Source: CAYRUD01 sp964427425
Lineage (GTDB): Bacteria; Chlamydiota; Chlamydiia; Chlamydiales; FEN-1388
Assembly (NCBI GenBank): GCA_964427425.1
Contig: CAYRUD010000013.1
Span: 97,220 to 161,219 of the forward strand
DNA: 64,000 bases
Direction of reading: 5' to 3'
The notes below the pieces were generated by a model. The model did not search any database. It worked only from the letters and a program-made list of their open reading frames with translations, and was not told where the DNA came from. A program made the translations under genes and the position numbers. Shown here piece after piece: positions 1 through 8,709 of this stretch. The stretch's first letter is position 1; each line of letters begins with the position of its first letter.

Positions 1-723
1 CTTAAACCTATCTACTTTGACGCTTCGCGTCATGATCCCTTCACGAGCGATAGATACTTTTCCTGTCTCTTCAGAGACTACAATACTAATCGCATCGGAG
101 TGTTGGGTGATACCAAGTGCAGCTCTATGACGCGTTCCCATAGCGCGTGATATCTGCGTGCTGTCATCAGCCAAAGGTAATATGACCGCCGCAGCAAGAA
201 CCGATGTTCCCCGTACGATAATCGCCCCGTCATGAAGTGGAGATGTCGTTACAAAGATCGATTCAATAAGCTCTGAAGAAAATTGAGCGTTGAGAACTAC
301 CGATTTCATAGCGTATTCTTCAAGGCTATCCTGGTTCTCTAGTACTATAAGAGCACCTATCCTTCTCTCAGACATGCGGTATACGGAATTGCACAAGCTC
401 TCTAAAAATTTATCAAATTCGGAAATCTCTTCGAATTTTTTTCCTCTTACATTGAGCTTGGCTAAGGCTAGTCTCAATTCAGGCTGAAATATGATGAGCA
501 ACCCAATGACGGCAGCATTAACAAAGTACCTCATTAAGGCTTGTAGAACGGGAAAATGGAGCCAGCTAGCTAGGGTAAAAAGACCTAAGAATACAACTAT
601 GCCGCCAGCTAAATCCATCGCTCTCGTATTTTGGAAGAACGAGAGGAGGTAGTAGAAGACACTTGCTATCAGCAGAATCTCAAAGGCAGGAATGCAATAT
701 GATATAGCCCCTTGAAAAATCAT
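1..723 (-). CDS. cdaA: Diadenylate cyclase (CdaA/YbbP type), 3' end beyond window
   Basis: The reading frame is open from the ATG at 723 to base 1, so the C-terminus is missing. About 80 N-terminal residues are hydrophobic and contain roughly three membrane segments, the layout of CdaA (also called DacA). The DAC domain follows: the DGA motif is at residues 165-167 (in LHDGAIIV) and the RHR motif at 198-200 (in GTRHRAALG). These bind and position two ATP for c-di-AMP synthesis at the inner membrane. The family is about 260-280 aa, so most of the enzyme is present. The C. trachomatis counterpart is CT012. folP lies 242 bp upstream on the same strand. A PgpH-like phosphodiesterase elsewhere in the window (29439-31580) could degrade the product. 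Confidence 0.93.
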   Translation of the reverse strand, partial: MIFQGAISYCIPAFEILLIASVFYYLLSFFQNTRAMDLAGGIVVFLGLFTLASWLHFPVLQALMRYFVNAAVIGLLIIFQPELRLALAKLNVRGKKFEEISEFDKFLESLCNSVYRMSERRIGALIVLENQDSLEEYAMKSVVLNAQFSSELIESIFVTTSPLHDGAIIVRGTSVLAAAVILPLADDSTQISRAMGTRHRAALGITQHSDAISIVVSEETGKVSIAREGIMTRSVKVDRFK

Positions 724-965
724 ACAGTGCGGCCTAACTAACCTCTTTCTTACTCATAAATAGTTCAAAATCAGTCACTCGAAAGCAATTTTCATACTGA
801 AAAAAGCTTTCTATATCAGAGACAAAGGCTAGGGTTAACTCTAATGAAAGTCAATAACTATTCTCGTTTAATTGCAAACGAGAGCACAAGACTCCTTTTC
901 TCAGGACAAGCACCGATTTACCCAATTCAAGGATTTCACTTCAACATCTATAAATCGATAACATC

Positions 966-1778
966 TTAAGCAGGCAGCTCTTTGAATGCCTTCACTACTT
1001 GCAAAAGATCCGTATGAGCTCTAACATCATGAACCCTTAAATAATCAACCTCTTGTTCTAAGAGAAGAGCTCCAGCCGCTAAAGTGGCAGGAAGCCTCTC
1101 ATCAATAGGTCGATCCAGAAGAGCCCCTATCCAAGCCTTTCGAGATACGCCATATAAGACAGGGCACCCCAACTCTTTAAACCGCGAAACTGACCGCATA
1201 AGCTCAATATTTTGCTGAAGCGTTTTACCAAATCCGACACCTGGATCGATGATAATTCGATCTGTTGATATTCCCTCAGATGCCAGCTCACGAATTCGCT
1301 GCTTAAAGAAATCATACACCTCGTTTACAACCCCATTCGGATAGCATGGATTTACCTGCATCGTCTTGGGCTCGCCTTGCATATGCATTATTACCACTGC
1401 GACATGAGGATTATCTTTCAAACACTGTCTCATCTTAGGATTAGAAAGACCAGTAACATCATTGATAATCGTAGCACCTCTACGGATCGCTTCATAAGCC
1501 ACTTCAGGCTTCATAGTGTCAATAGAAATCGGAATAGTGGTTAGCGAAGACAATGCCTCTAAGAGTGGGCATACCCGCTGAAGCTCTTCTTGAAGCGAGA
1601 CAGGTTCGGCACCTGGGCGAGTCGACTCTCCTCCGATATCGATTACATGAGCTCCATCACTAATACACTGCTTCACATATTTCAATGAATTCTCTATGTG
1701 ATGCAAGGTATCAATGCGAGATCCACTAAAAAATGAATCAGGTGTTGCATTTACAATTGCCATTATCTGAGATTTCAT
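966..1778 (-). CDS. folP: Dihydropteroate synthase
   Basis: This enzyme condenses dihydropterin pyrophosphate with p-aminobenzoate in folate synthesis. The 270-residue chain shows the family signatures in order: NATPDSFF near residue 10, the pterin-binding loop IDIGGESTRPGA, the strand IDTMKPEV, NDVTG, DPGVGFGKT, GVSRKAW and RVHDV at the C-terminus. All are in the expected order and the length is normal for a stand-alone DHPS. In several Chlamydia the neighbouring HPPK is fused or adjacent; none is seen here. The exonuclease gene ends 45 bp upstream on the same strand, so the two may be cotranscribed. Confidence 0.95.
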   Translation of the reverse strand: MKSQIMAIVNATPDSFFSGSRIDTLHHIENSLKYVKQCISDGAHVIDIGGESTRPGAEPVSLQEELQRVCPLLEALSSLTTIPISIDTMKPEVAYEAIRRGATIINDVTGLSNPKMRQCLKDNPHVAVVIMHMQGEPKTMQVNPCYPNGVVNEVYDFFKQRIRELASEGISTDRIIIDPGVGFGKTLQQNIELMRSVSRFKELGCPVLYGVSRKAWIGALLDRPIDERLPATLAAGALLLEQEVDYLRVHDVRAHTDLLQVVKAFKELPA

Positions 1779-1823
1779 ATGAGATCCCCGTCTTTCAAAC
1801 TCGTTGGATGAATATTAACCAGA

Positions 1824-2423
1824 TTATTCTCGAACAACACTAGCTTGTAGAGGAAAGCCTACTACTTTTTCATAACACTGAATAAGGTGATGAACGCCAT
1901 TCATAGCTCTATGCGGATGAGCCTCTCTTTCAAGTCCCATCTTTTCCGCTATTGTATCCTTTGAAACGGACATTGTCTCCGTCTTTGACCCAGTTTGTTT
2001 ATTCACTAAAACTTTTGCCCAGTACATCGACGCTAAATCAAGCCAGTGATAAGGCCACCTTTTTTCTTCTTGGAGATATGGAGGTACAATTTTTGCAAAA
2101 AAAGGCCTATCAAAAGAGGGATTTTGGCAGATAAAAAAAGCTCTCCCTCTCAAGATTCCGATGCTGGAAAAAAGAGAGATTATATCGCTGCGGATATCAT
2201 CTTTTGATCGAGCGTTTCTCATATCGCTCAATGAGAAACCATTTACATCTAAACTTCTTGGATCGTGAGATTTCCACTGCGTATCGTCGAGAAGAACTTT
2301 CGATTGATAGTCCCCTCTTCTCTCTGCGGTCGCCAAATCAATGATTGAGAGTGCAATCTCAAGGGGTTCATGTTTAAAGGGATCGAGTCCGTTTGTTTCA
2401 ATATCTAAGAATATTCCCAGCAT
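1824..2423 (-). CDS. DnaQ-like 3'-5' exonuclease family protein
   Basis: This 199-residue single-domain protein has the DEDDh exonuclease fold. Exo I is DIETNG at the N-terminus (D7, E9), Exo II is the PSFD segment in the middle, and Exo III is the His-containing AHPHRAMNG near residue 170. In classical DEDDh enzymes the last metal-binding Asp lies five residues after that His; here the position is Gly, with Asn just before it. The protein may therefore be altered in activity, or may use a lineage-specific arrangement. Its size matches RNase T and oligoribonuclease-like proteins rather than full DnaQ. It sits directly upstream of folP. Confidence 0.75.
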   Translation of the reverse strand: MLGIFLDIETNGLDPFKHEPLEIALSIIDLATAERRGDYQSKVLLDDTQWKSHDPRSLDVNGFSLSDMRNARSKDDIRSDIISLFSSIGILRGRAFFICQNPSFDRPFFAKIVPPYLQEEKRWPYHWLDLASMYWAKVLVNKQTGSKTETMSVSKDTIAEKMGLEREAHPHRAMNGVHHLIQCYEKVVGFPLQASVVRE

Positions 2424-2591
2424 GATCGCGCGCTCATCACATCGTTAGAGAACTTCAAAAAAAGCTCAATCATTTGAATCTTAAACAGTTAGTTTGCAAC
2501 AATAACAAGCCACTGGCATTTGAAAGATAAATTAAATAGCTTACAAAAGTGAATTCTTTAAAAGCCACCCTTCTTCTTAAAGAAAAAGTAA

Positions 2592-2632
2592 AAAAACCTA
2601 CAAGCCTTCAGGATATGGCATATATCCTGAAG
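2592..2632 (-). terminator. Rho-independent terminator of the aconitase gene
   Basis: An 11-bp perfect stem (2606-2616 with 2622-2632) has a 5-nt loop. Read on the minus strand it is followed by a run of seven T after a short GC-containing spacer. It lies 20 bp after the aconitase stop codon. Confidence 0.8.
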
Positions 2633-2652
2633 CTTCGTCATTAAGCCTACTT

Positions 2653-4908
2653 TTATTTGACTGCCTGCGCATTTAAAGCAGACCCCAGCCAAAACCATGC
2701 GATCTGCTTCTCTGTATAGCTATGGGTGAGCATAATAGTTTCTACAGATCCATCAACATGGTTAATCCTCAGTTGAAGAGGATTGCCAGGACTAAAATCT
2801 CCGATATCAACAAAATCAAGAACATCATCTTCTCGAATTTTGTCATAATCAGTTGGATTTATAAATTGCAGTGCTAATATCCCCTGCTTTTTTAAGTTTG
2901 TTTCATGTATTCGAGCAAAGCTCTTTGCTATGACAGCACATCCTCCAAGATACCTCGGCTCCATAGCAGCATGTTCCCTCGACGAACCTTCACCATAATT
3001 TTCGTCTCCTATGGCAACCCAGCCTATACCATTTTCTTTGTATTGTCTTGCAATCGATGAGAACGGCTCTTCTTTTTTCGTTAAGAGATTAATTCCCTTG
3101 CCAATCAAGTCACGAAAAGCATTCACAGCACCTGAGAACATATTATCTGAGATTTTATCAAGATGACCGCGAAACTTGAGCCATTTTCCTGCTGGAGAAA
3201 TATGATCGGTTGTACATTTGCCTTGAGCTTTTACAAGAACACGTAGATGAGCGAATTGGCCCTTATTCCATGGCTTAAAGGGCTCTAATTTTTGAAGCCT
3301 TTCGCTTGTTGGAGCAATCTCAACAACAATCTTTGACCTCTCTTTTGGAGCCCTAAAAAGACCGAAAGATGAATGATTAAATCCAGCCTCAGGCAGATCC
3401 CTTCCTTGTGGTGGACGAAGATAAAACTCTATACCATCACTTGAAATTAGCGGATCTTTAAGAGGATTAAAGGTCATTTTTCCTGAAAGAGCCATAGCTA
3501 CTACAATCTCAGGACTTGCGACAAACGAATGAGTCCCAGGATTTGCGTCATTTCTTCCCGCGAAGTTTCGATTATATGAGGTAAGAATCGTATTTTTCTC
3601 ACCTTCTTGAACATCATGACGCTTCCACTGGCCAATACATGGGCCACAGGCATTTGCAAGGACCGTACCCCCTATCTGCTCCAGAGTCGCAAGAAGGCCA
3701 TCTCGCTCTATTGTTGCTCGAATCTGGTCTGAACCAGGTGTAATAGTAAGCGGACACTTTGCCTTTATCCCATGCTCTATTGCCTGCTTTGCAACAGATG
3801 CTGCCCTTTCAATATCTTCATAGCTTGAATTTGTGCATGAGCCAATGAGTGCAACCTTTATCTCCTCTGGATATTCATGAGATAACACAGCATCCTTTAA
3901 ACGAGAGATTGGCCAAGCCCTATCAGGCGAGTATGGGCCATTGACATGAGGCTCAAGAGTAGAGAGATCGATATGAATCACCTGATCATAAAAATTCTCT
4001 GGCACATCCTCAACCTCTTCATCAGGAATCAGAGATGAGGAGACCTTCTCTGCTAGGGAGGCTATCTCTGAACGCTCAGTTGCCACCAAGTATCTTCTCA
4101 TTGACTCATCATATGGAAATATAGAGGTAGTTGCGCCAACTTCTGCGCCCATATTGCAGATGGTAGCCTTCCCAGTACATGAAATTGTCCGAGCACCTGG
4201 TCCTATATATTCAATAACATGACCGGTGCCACCCTTTACTGTAAGCGAATCGGCAACTTTTAAGATGATATCTTTAGGTGACGCCCACCCTCTTAATTCT
4301 CCAGTGAGTTTTACCGCAATCAGCTTAGGCATTTTCAATTCCCAGCCAAGGCCTGCCATCACATCAACAGCGTCAGAGCCTCCGACACCTATTGCAAGCA
4401 TACCGAGACCACCCGCATTTGGAGTATGAGAGTCCGTTCCAACCAAAAGACCGCCAGGGAATGCATAATTTTCTAACACCACCTGGTGAATAATCCCAGC
4501 ACCTGGCTGCCAAAAGTCAATCCCATATCTAGCTGAAGCAGTTTTAAGAAAATTATAGACTTCTCCACTCTCCTGTATGGATTTTGATAGATCAGAAAGC
4601 GCTCCACTCTCTGCTTGAATTAAGTGATCACAATGAACCGATGCAGGACATTGAACCTTATCTATTCCAGAAGACATGAATTGCAGGATAGCCATTTGAG
4701 CCGTTGCGTCTTGCATAGCCACTCGGTCACAGACAAATTCCTCATGACTTTTACCACGCACCGCATCCTTTATTCGATTTTCACTCATATGCGTGAAAAG
4801 GATCTTCTCTGTTAGCGTCATAGGACGCCTGAGAATCTGCCGAGCGAGAATTACTTTTTGCTTAAAGAACTCGTAGAACTTTTCTATCTGAGGCAGCTCA
4901 AGCAGCAT
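2653..4908 (-). CDS. acn: Aconitate hydratase, mitochondrial-type
   Basis: This enzyme interconverts citrate and isocitrate through a [4Fe-4S] cluster in the TCA cycle. The three cluster cysteines are visible: C358 in GSCTNSS, and C421 and C424 in ACGPCIGQW. Substrate-binding signatures GTDSHTPN, RNFAGRND and GEGSSREHAA are also present. The 751-residue length and overall layout fit the mitochondrial (AcnA-like, ~750-780 aa) class rather than the ~890 aa IRP-type AcnA or AcnB. Chlamydia species lack aconitase and run a truncated TCA cycle, so its presence places this genome among chlamydia-like bacteria with a more complete cycle. The gene stands alone and has its own terminator. Confidence 0.96.
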   Translation of the reverse strand: MLLELPQIEKFYEFFKQKVILARQILRRPMTLTEKILFTHMSENRIKDAVRGKSHEEFVCDRVAMQDATAQMAILQFMSSGIDKVQCPASVHCDHLIQAESGALSDLSKSIQESGEVYNFLKTASARYGIDFWQPGAGIIHQVVLENYAFPGGLLVGTDSHTPNAGGLGMLAIGVGGSDAVDVMAGLGWELKMPKLIAVKLTGELRGWASPKDIILKVADSLTVKGGTGHVIEYIGPGARTISCTGKATICNMGAEVGATTSIFPYDESMRRYLVATERSEIASLAEKVSSSLIPDEEVEDVPENFYDQVIHIDLSTLEPHVNGPYSPDRAWPISRLKDAVLSHEYPEEIKVALIGSCTNSSYEDIERAASVAKQAIEHGIKAKCPLTITPGSDQIRATIERDGLLATLEQIGGTVLANACGPCIGQWKRHDVQEGEKNTILTSYNRNFAGRNDANPGTHSFVASPEIVVAMALSGKMTFNPLKDPLISSDGIEFYLRPPQGRDLPEAGFNHSSFGLFRAPKERSKIVVEIAPTSERLQKLEPFKPWNKGQFAHLRVLVKAQGKCTTDHISPAGKWLKFRGHLDKISDNMFSGAVNAFRDLIGKGINLLTKKEEPFSSIARQYKENGIGWVAIGDENYGEGSSREHAAMEPRYLGGCAVIAKSFARIHETNLKKQGILALQFINPTDYDKIREDDVLDFVDIGDFSPGNPLQLRINHVDGSVETIMLTHSYTEKQIAWFWLGSALNAQAVK

Positions 4909-5133
4909 AAAAGAACACCATTAAAAGCGATGAATATTGGAAATAGCCTTCGCAACAAACTCTCTTTTCCAAGCCACATTAAGTTATACTCAACCTCAAC
5001 GTTTGAGGCAAAAAAAGGCAAGCATAAGACGAAAGACAAGACTACTAAAGAGAGAAGTTGCGGCATTGCAACGACTCTTAACATGTAGCAATAAAAGCTT
5101 TATTTTACAAAGTGAAGAAAGGAAAGAAAAAAA

Positions 5134-5573
5134 GGAGAGCTGTAAGCCGGATTCTGGAAATTGGGGCGGCGAACTTCCCAATTGGCAGCCATTCCTCTAG
5201 GAGCCTTGTCACCAAGACCCTCCAGCGCTTTTTCAAGAAACCATCATTAGAAAATCATCTTCGAATGTGCAAGAGCCGTACAATTGAGAAGATTTTACGA
5301 TTTTCCATTCCGTTTCACAGCTTGCATCGGATAGGGTTTACCTCATTCATATGTTGCCATATGATGGCAAGAGATATATCACTCTTGCATTTCACCCCTT
5401 ATAGCCATCTCAAATTCTTGGCAAAGCAAAGAAAAAAAAGATGACGGGATTGCTTTCTGTTGTACTTTCCGTAGTCTTTTGACCCCCAGACTTTCTCTGG
5501 TATCCGCTCTTATGATGTCCAGACTTTGCCTCTCGCTACCTTTTCAGTAGCGAGCGGCTGCCTGCTCTCCTGC
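5134..5573 (-). ncRNA. rnpB: RNase P RNA
   Basis: Read on the minus strand, the 5' end carries GAGGCAAAGTCTGGACATCA, the CRI/P4 5' motif. Next comes the CCAGAGAAAGTCTGGGGGTC helix region, and near the 3' end CAGAATCCGGCTTA, the conserved P4 3' strand. The P1 helix closes between 5564-5570 and 5134-5140 (7 bp), and a T-rich stretch follows at the 3' end. This is the catalytic RNA that matures tRNA 5' ends. It begins about 37 bp after the stop codon of the CdsZ-like gene on the same strand. Exact ends are inferred from P1. Confidence 0.95.
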
Positions 5574-5610
5574 CGAGAAAAATAAAATGAAGAAAGTGGA
5601 AAAGCAGTCT

Positions 5611-6396
5611 TTACAGTTTAATAGGAGCTGCTTTCTTTCTACGCTTAGAAGCTGTTTCACCAAGCTGATGATCGTCACTATGCGGAATATGATCGTGCCA
5701 ATAATGTATTCTTGAGCAGTGCTCACAGAAGACAATTTTTTCGCCCTTACGAACAATATTTTCATGCTGAGCTGTTACAAGAATATGGCAACCACTGCAG
5801 CAGCGATTTTCAATAGGAACGATCACTCGATCTTTTTTGTTCTTGAGAAGCTTCTCATAAACTTTCATGATCTCTGGATCAGCCTTTTGAGCAACTTGGG
5901 CTCGCTTTTCCATCAACTCAGAACCTTCAGCATTGATCGCTTCGATACTGTCTCGAATTTCTTGCTCAATCTGATGGCTGTTCTCTTTTGTCGACGCGTA
6001 GCTATTCTTTAAATTCTTTAAATAGTCATCTTCAGCAGCAACTTTGTCATAGTGGTCGCTTAAACGCTGCTCTTTTGCAGCTTTCTCTCTTTCGAGAGCG
6101 GAGATTTCATGCGTAAGTGCATTGAACTCTTCGACCTTACGAACAGAATTTTGCTGAGATTCAAGCTTTTGTATTTTTGCCGAAAGCTCTTGAACTTCGC
6201 CTTCGATAAGCCTGACCTGTTTTTTAATCTCTATAATCTCGCTTTCTTTGAGAATGACTTGATGATGGAGATCATCGCGAAGCGACCGAACTCTTTCGAG
6301 TTCTGTTTGCCGCTCATTTTTAAGTCTCATCAAGCGGATCATTTGGATATCGTACTCTTGGACGTCGAGCATCACTTTGAGAGCGTCACGAAGCAT
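5611..6396 (-). CDS. cdsZ: CdsZ/CT398-like coiled-coil zinc-ribbon protein
   Basis: The 261-residue chain has a long, highly charged helical hairpin over residues ~10-185, rich in Glu, Lys, Arg and heptad Leu. A C4 zinc ribbon follows with CSGC and CEHC pairs about 25 residues apart, then a short basic tail. This is the architecture of C. trachomatis CT398, called CdsZ because it was reported to contact the type III secretion apparatus and the sigma-54 holoenzyme. The same family is widespread in bacteria as 'C4-type zinc ribbon domain' proteins. A role here in type III secretion is inferred from the chlamydial orthologue. rnpB lies immediately downstream. Confidence 0.85.
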   Translation of the reverse strand: MLRDALKVMLDVQEYDIQMIRLMRLKNERQTELERVRSLRDDLHHQVILKESEIIEIKKQVRLIEGEVQELSAKIQKLESQQNSVRKVEEFNALTHEISALEREKAAKEQRLSDHYDKVAAEDDYLKNLKNSYASTKENSHQIEQEIRDSIEAINAEGSELMEKRAQVAQKADPEIMKVYEKLLKNKKDRVIVPIENRCCSGCHILVTAQHENIVRKGEKIVFCEHCSRIHYWHDHIPHSDDHQLGETASKRRKKAAPIKL

Positions 6397-6713
6397 CTCG
6401 GTACCTGCAAGTGTTGAAAAGAAGTGTTAAAAAGAAACTTTACAACAAAATTATATCTGAAAACGAGAAATCGAATGCAGATTAGCATAACCTTGTTGTT
6501 CAACACAACAAGTTTCCCCAATCAGCTGCATGCTATCTACCTTAATGATCTCTTATCCCCTCTAGAATAAAAAAATTTACGAAAAAAAATAAATTGCCGC
6601 AGAAGAATTTGAAATATATATCCAAGAAAATGATTGTATAAAATTCTTTTGAGTTATAACGAAGAACTAAATGCATAATTCGTAAGAACTAACTTTTTTC
6701 TTCAGGGAGGAAC
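6397..6713. other. Divergent intergenic region
   Basis: This 317-bp AT-rich spacer separates the minus-strand CdsZ-like gene from the plus-strand gene at 6714, so it must hold promoters for both. The only clear element is a strong ribosome-binding site (AGGGAGG, 6704-6710) before the ATG at 6714. No RNA gene or ORF was recognised. Confidence 0.6.
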
Positions 6714-7337
6714 ATGAAGAAAGAAAGCTCGATCCCTCAGTCAATGAGAAAAAAAACAAAAGGGGATATTCAGATTAAAAGCACCCCCTCTTTTTCTGCC
6801 TCCGCTTCAAATGCCAAGGCAAACTTAGATATGTTTGAAAATGGATCGACACCCCCCTGTGCTCCTCAATTTCAAACACCTGTTGTATCTAAATCAACAT
6901 GTAAAGCAAAGATGCGCTCACAGTGCGCTGAAGCCTCACCAAAAAAGCAAGCCAAGAAAGCTGAGACTCAGAAATTGACGAAAGCTCGTACTTGCAAAAA
7001 CAAGCCTCAGGATCCTGAAAAAAAATCAACCACCTCAACCAAATCCACTACTATGAAAAAAAATGGCGCTCATACCAAGAAGACCAAAATTATTGTTAAG
7101 TATGACTGCGGCATACCAAATAACCTCTTTATACGAGGAGAGGGAGTCGCTTCTTTGAGTTGGGATAAGGGTGAGATTCTTCACAATGCTGCTTCTGACG
7201 AATGGATATGGGAGACAGAAAGACCATTTACTGACATGGAATTCAAGATATTGATTAATGATTCCCAATACGAAATAGGTGAAAACCACCGCGTTTCCTA
7301 CGGCGCAACTCATATCATATCCCCGAAATTTCAATAG
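6714..7337 (+). CDS. Lys-rich protein with possible carbohydrate-binding C-terminal domain
   Basis: The 207 residues fall into two parts. Residues ~1-125 are low-complexity and basic, rich in Lys, Ser, Thr and Ala with several Cys, somewhat like chlamydial histone-like tails. Residues ~125-207 form a compact beta-rich domain with IIVKYDCGIPNNLFIRG, W-rich strands (SWDKGE, EWIWETER) and a FKILIND strand. This resembles the immunoglobulin-like glycan-binding E-set modules of CBM20/CBM48 type. The start has a strong RBS (AGGGAGG). The next gene, 26 bp downstream, is a sugar kinase, so a carbohydrate-related role is plausible. The function is inferred from fold resemblance and context only. Confidence 0.6.
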   Translation: MKKESSIPQSMRKKTKGDIQIKSTPSFSASASNAKANLDMFENGSTPPCAPQFQTPVVSKSTCKAKMRSQCAEASPKKQAKKAETQKLTKARTCKNKPQDPEKKSTTSTKSTTMKKNGAHTKKTKIIVKYDCGIPNNLFIRGEGVASLSWDKGEILHNAASDEWIWETERPFTDMEFKILINDSQYEIGENHRVSYGATHIISPKFQ

Positions 7338-7363
7338 AAATCACTCTTAATGAAGGTCCTTCG

Positions 7364-8542
7364 ATGATTCAAAGAGACATCATACATTTTTTTAGGAATG
7401 AGATGAGCTCAGAATCATCGAAGAGAAAGATCTTCGTCGGTTTTGATGGATTTGTAGACTCAATCATCCATCCTGTCGATCAACGTAAAAGCGCATCCGA
7501 ATGGACAAGAATTCAGACGATCCCTGAACTTGCCAACAGGATCTCAGCATCAAGTGGAAAGAGTACAAATATTGAATGCGTAGAGACTTGTTCTCTTTTA
7601 GGTGGGAATGCCCCTCTCCTTGCGCAAACCTTAGCAACAGTTGGAGAAAATGATGTAGATATTTCCCTAGCAGGGACGTTCTCTCTTTCAAAAGAAAACA
7701 CGCAAGTTGATTCTATATTCGCTTCTCTTCTCACAAGGGAAAATATCAAGTACACATCTCTTGGTCCATCTGGAAAAACAAATGCCTTTGAGTTCAATGA
7801 TGGAAAAATTCTGTTCGGCACCATGCGCGGCGTCGACCAAATTTCTTTAGAAGATCTTTTCCAAATAATCCCTGAGTCACTCTTTCTCCAGCATTTGCCT
7901 TCGTATAGCGCCATAGCTACAGTAAATTGGACAATGATGCCCCTTGTTCACCAATTCTGGAAGTGGCTCGGACAAAAGAGCTCTATCACACTCAATCGCG
8001 AACAGCGTCCTTATCTCTTCATCGATTTCGCAGATCCCAAGAAACGGCCATTTGAAGATCTTCTCGAGGCTTTAGAACATCTTAGAAATTGCGCTCAAAA
8101 AGGATTTAAAATTATTTTAAGCTTAAACCTTTCCGAAGCGCTCCAGGTAATGAGAGCACTTGGTCTCCCGGAGGTTGATAACGTTTCATTATCCAACGCA
8201 ATCGAATCAATAAAAGAGAAAGAAGATCTCTTTGATATTATCGTTGGACATTCTCACAAAGAAGTCTCAGCAATTTCTCATGTTGAATCAAAACAGCTCA
8301 CAGCATCCTTTCCCGTCCCTTATATTGAGAATCCTACCGCTACGACAGGAGCTGGAGACGCATTCAACGCAGGCTTTCTATATGCAATATCTGGAGGACT
8401 TTCGATCCAGTCAGCCCTTCTATGGGCCCTAGCTACAAGCGGCATATGGGTCCGAACTCGCACGCCTGCGACTAGAAAACAAGCACTCGCTTTTATGGCT
8501 TCATATCAAACAAATAAGAGACAACCTGAGTTCTTCGCGTAA
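7364..8542 (+). CDS. PfkB-family carbohydrate kinase
   Basis: This 392-residue protein carries the ribokinase/PfkB signature near its C-terminus: TTGAGDAFNAGF, with the anion hole and catalytic Asp GAGD at residues 329-332. An N-terminal Gly-rich substrate region (GGNAPLLAQTLATVG) is also visible. Such enzymes phosphorylate sugars or nucleosides with ATP. The substrate cannot be told from sequence. It is somewhat longer than the usual 300-330 aa. It follows the Lys-rich glycan-binding-like gene by 26 bp, suggesting an operon, and a perfect inverted repeat follows its stop codon. Confidence 0.85.
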   Translation: MIQRDIIHFFRNEMSSESSKRKIFVGFDGFVDSIIHPVDQRKSASEWTRIQTIPELANRISASSGKSTNIECVETCSLLGGNAPLLAQTLATVGENDVDISLAGTFSLSKENTQVDSIFASLLTRENIKYTSLGPSGKTNAFEFNDGKILFGTMRGVDQISLEDLFQIIPESLFLQHLPSYSAIATVNWTMMPLVHQFWKWLGQKSSITLNREQRPYLFIDFADPKKRPFEDLLEALEHLRNCAQKGFKIILSLNLSEALQVMRALGLPEVDNVSLSNAIESIKEKEDLFDIIVGHSHKEVSAISHVESKQLTASFPVPYIENPTATTGAGDAFNAGFLYAISGGLSIQSALLWALATSGIWVRTRTPATRKQALAFMASYQTNKRQPEFFA

Positions 8543-8543
8543 T

Positions 8544-8566
8544 ACGCTCATTCTTTGAATGAGCGT
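8544..8566. terminator. Inverted repeat after the PfkB gene
   Basis: A perfect 10-bp stem with a 3-nt loop begins two bases after the stop codon. No T-run follows on the plus strand, so it is only a possible terminator or 3' stabiliser. Confidence 0.5.
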
Positions 8567-8709
8567 TCCCGATTGACAAAGAAATTATTTGTTTCCTTAA
8601 GTCGGTTATATGATAGATACATTTTTGAGAGAGTAATCAAATTCGATCTAAGAGCCAGCTGATTCACTCATAGTTGTGAGCCCTTCTTATACACAAGGAA
8701 TTAAAGGCC

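Noticed and set aside
5112..5444. A 110-codon plus-strand open frame
   Set aside because: It lies inside RNase P RNA on the opposite strand and has no protein-like features.
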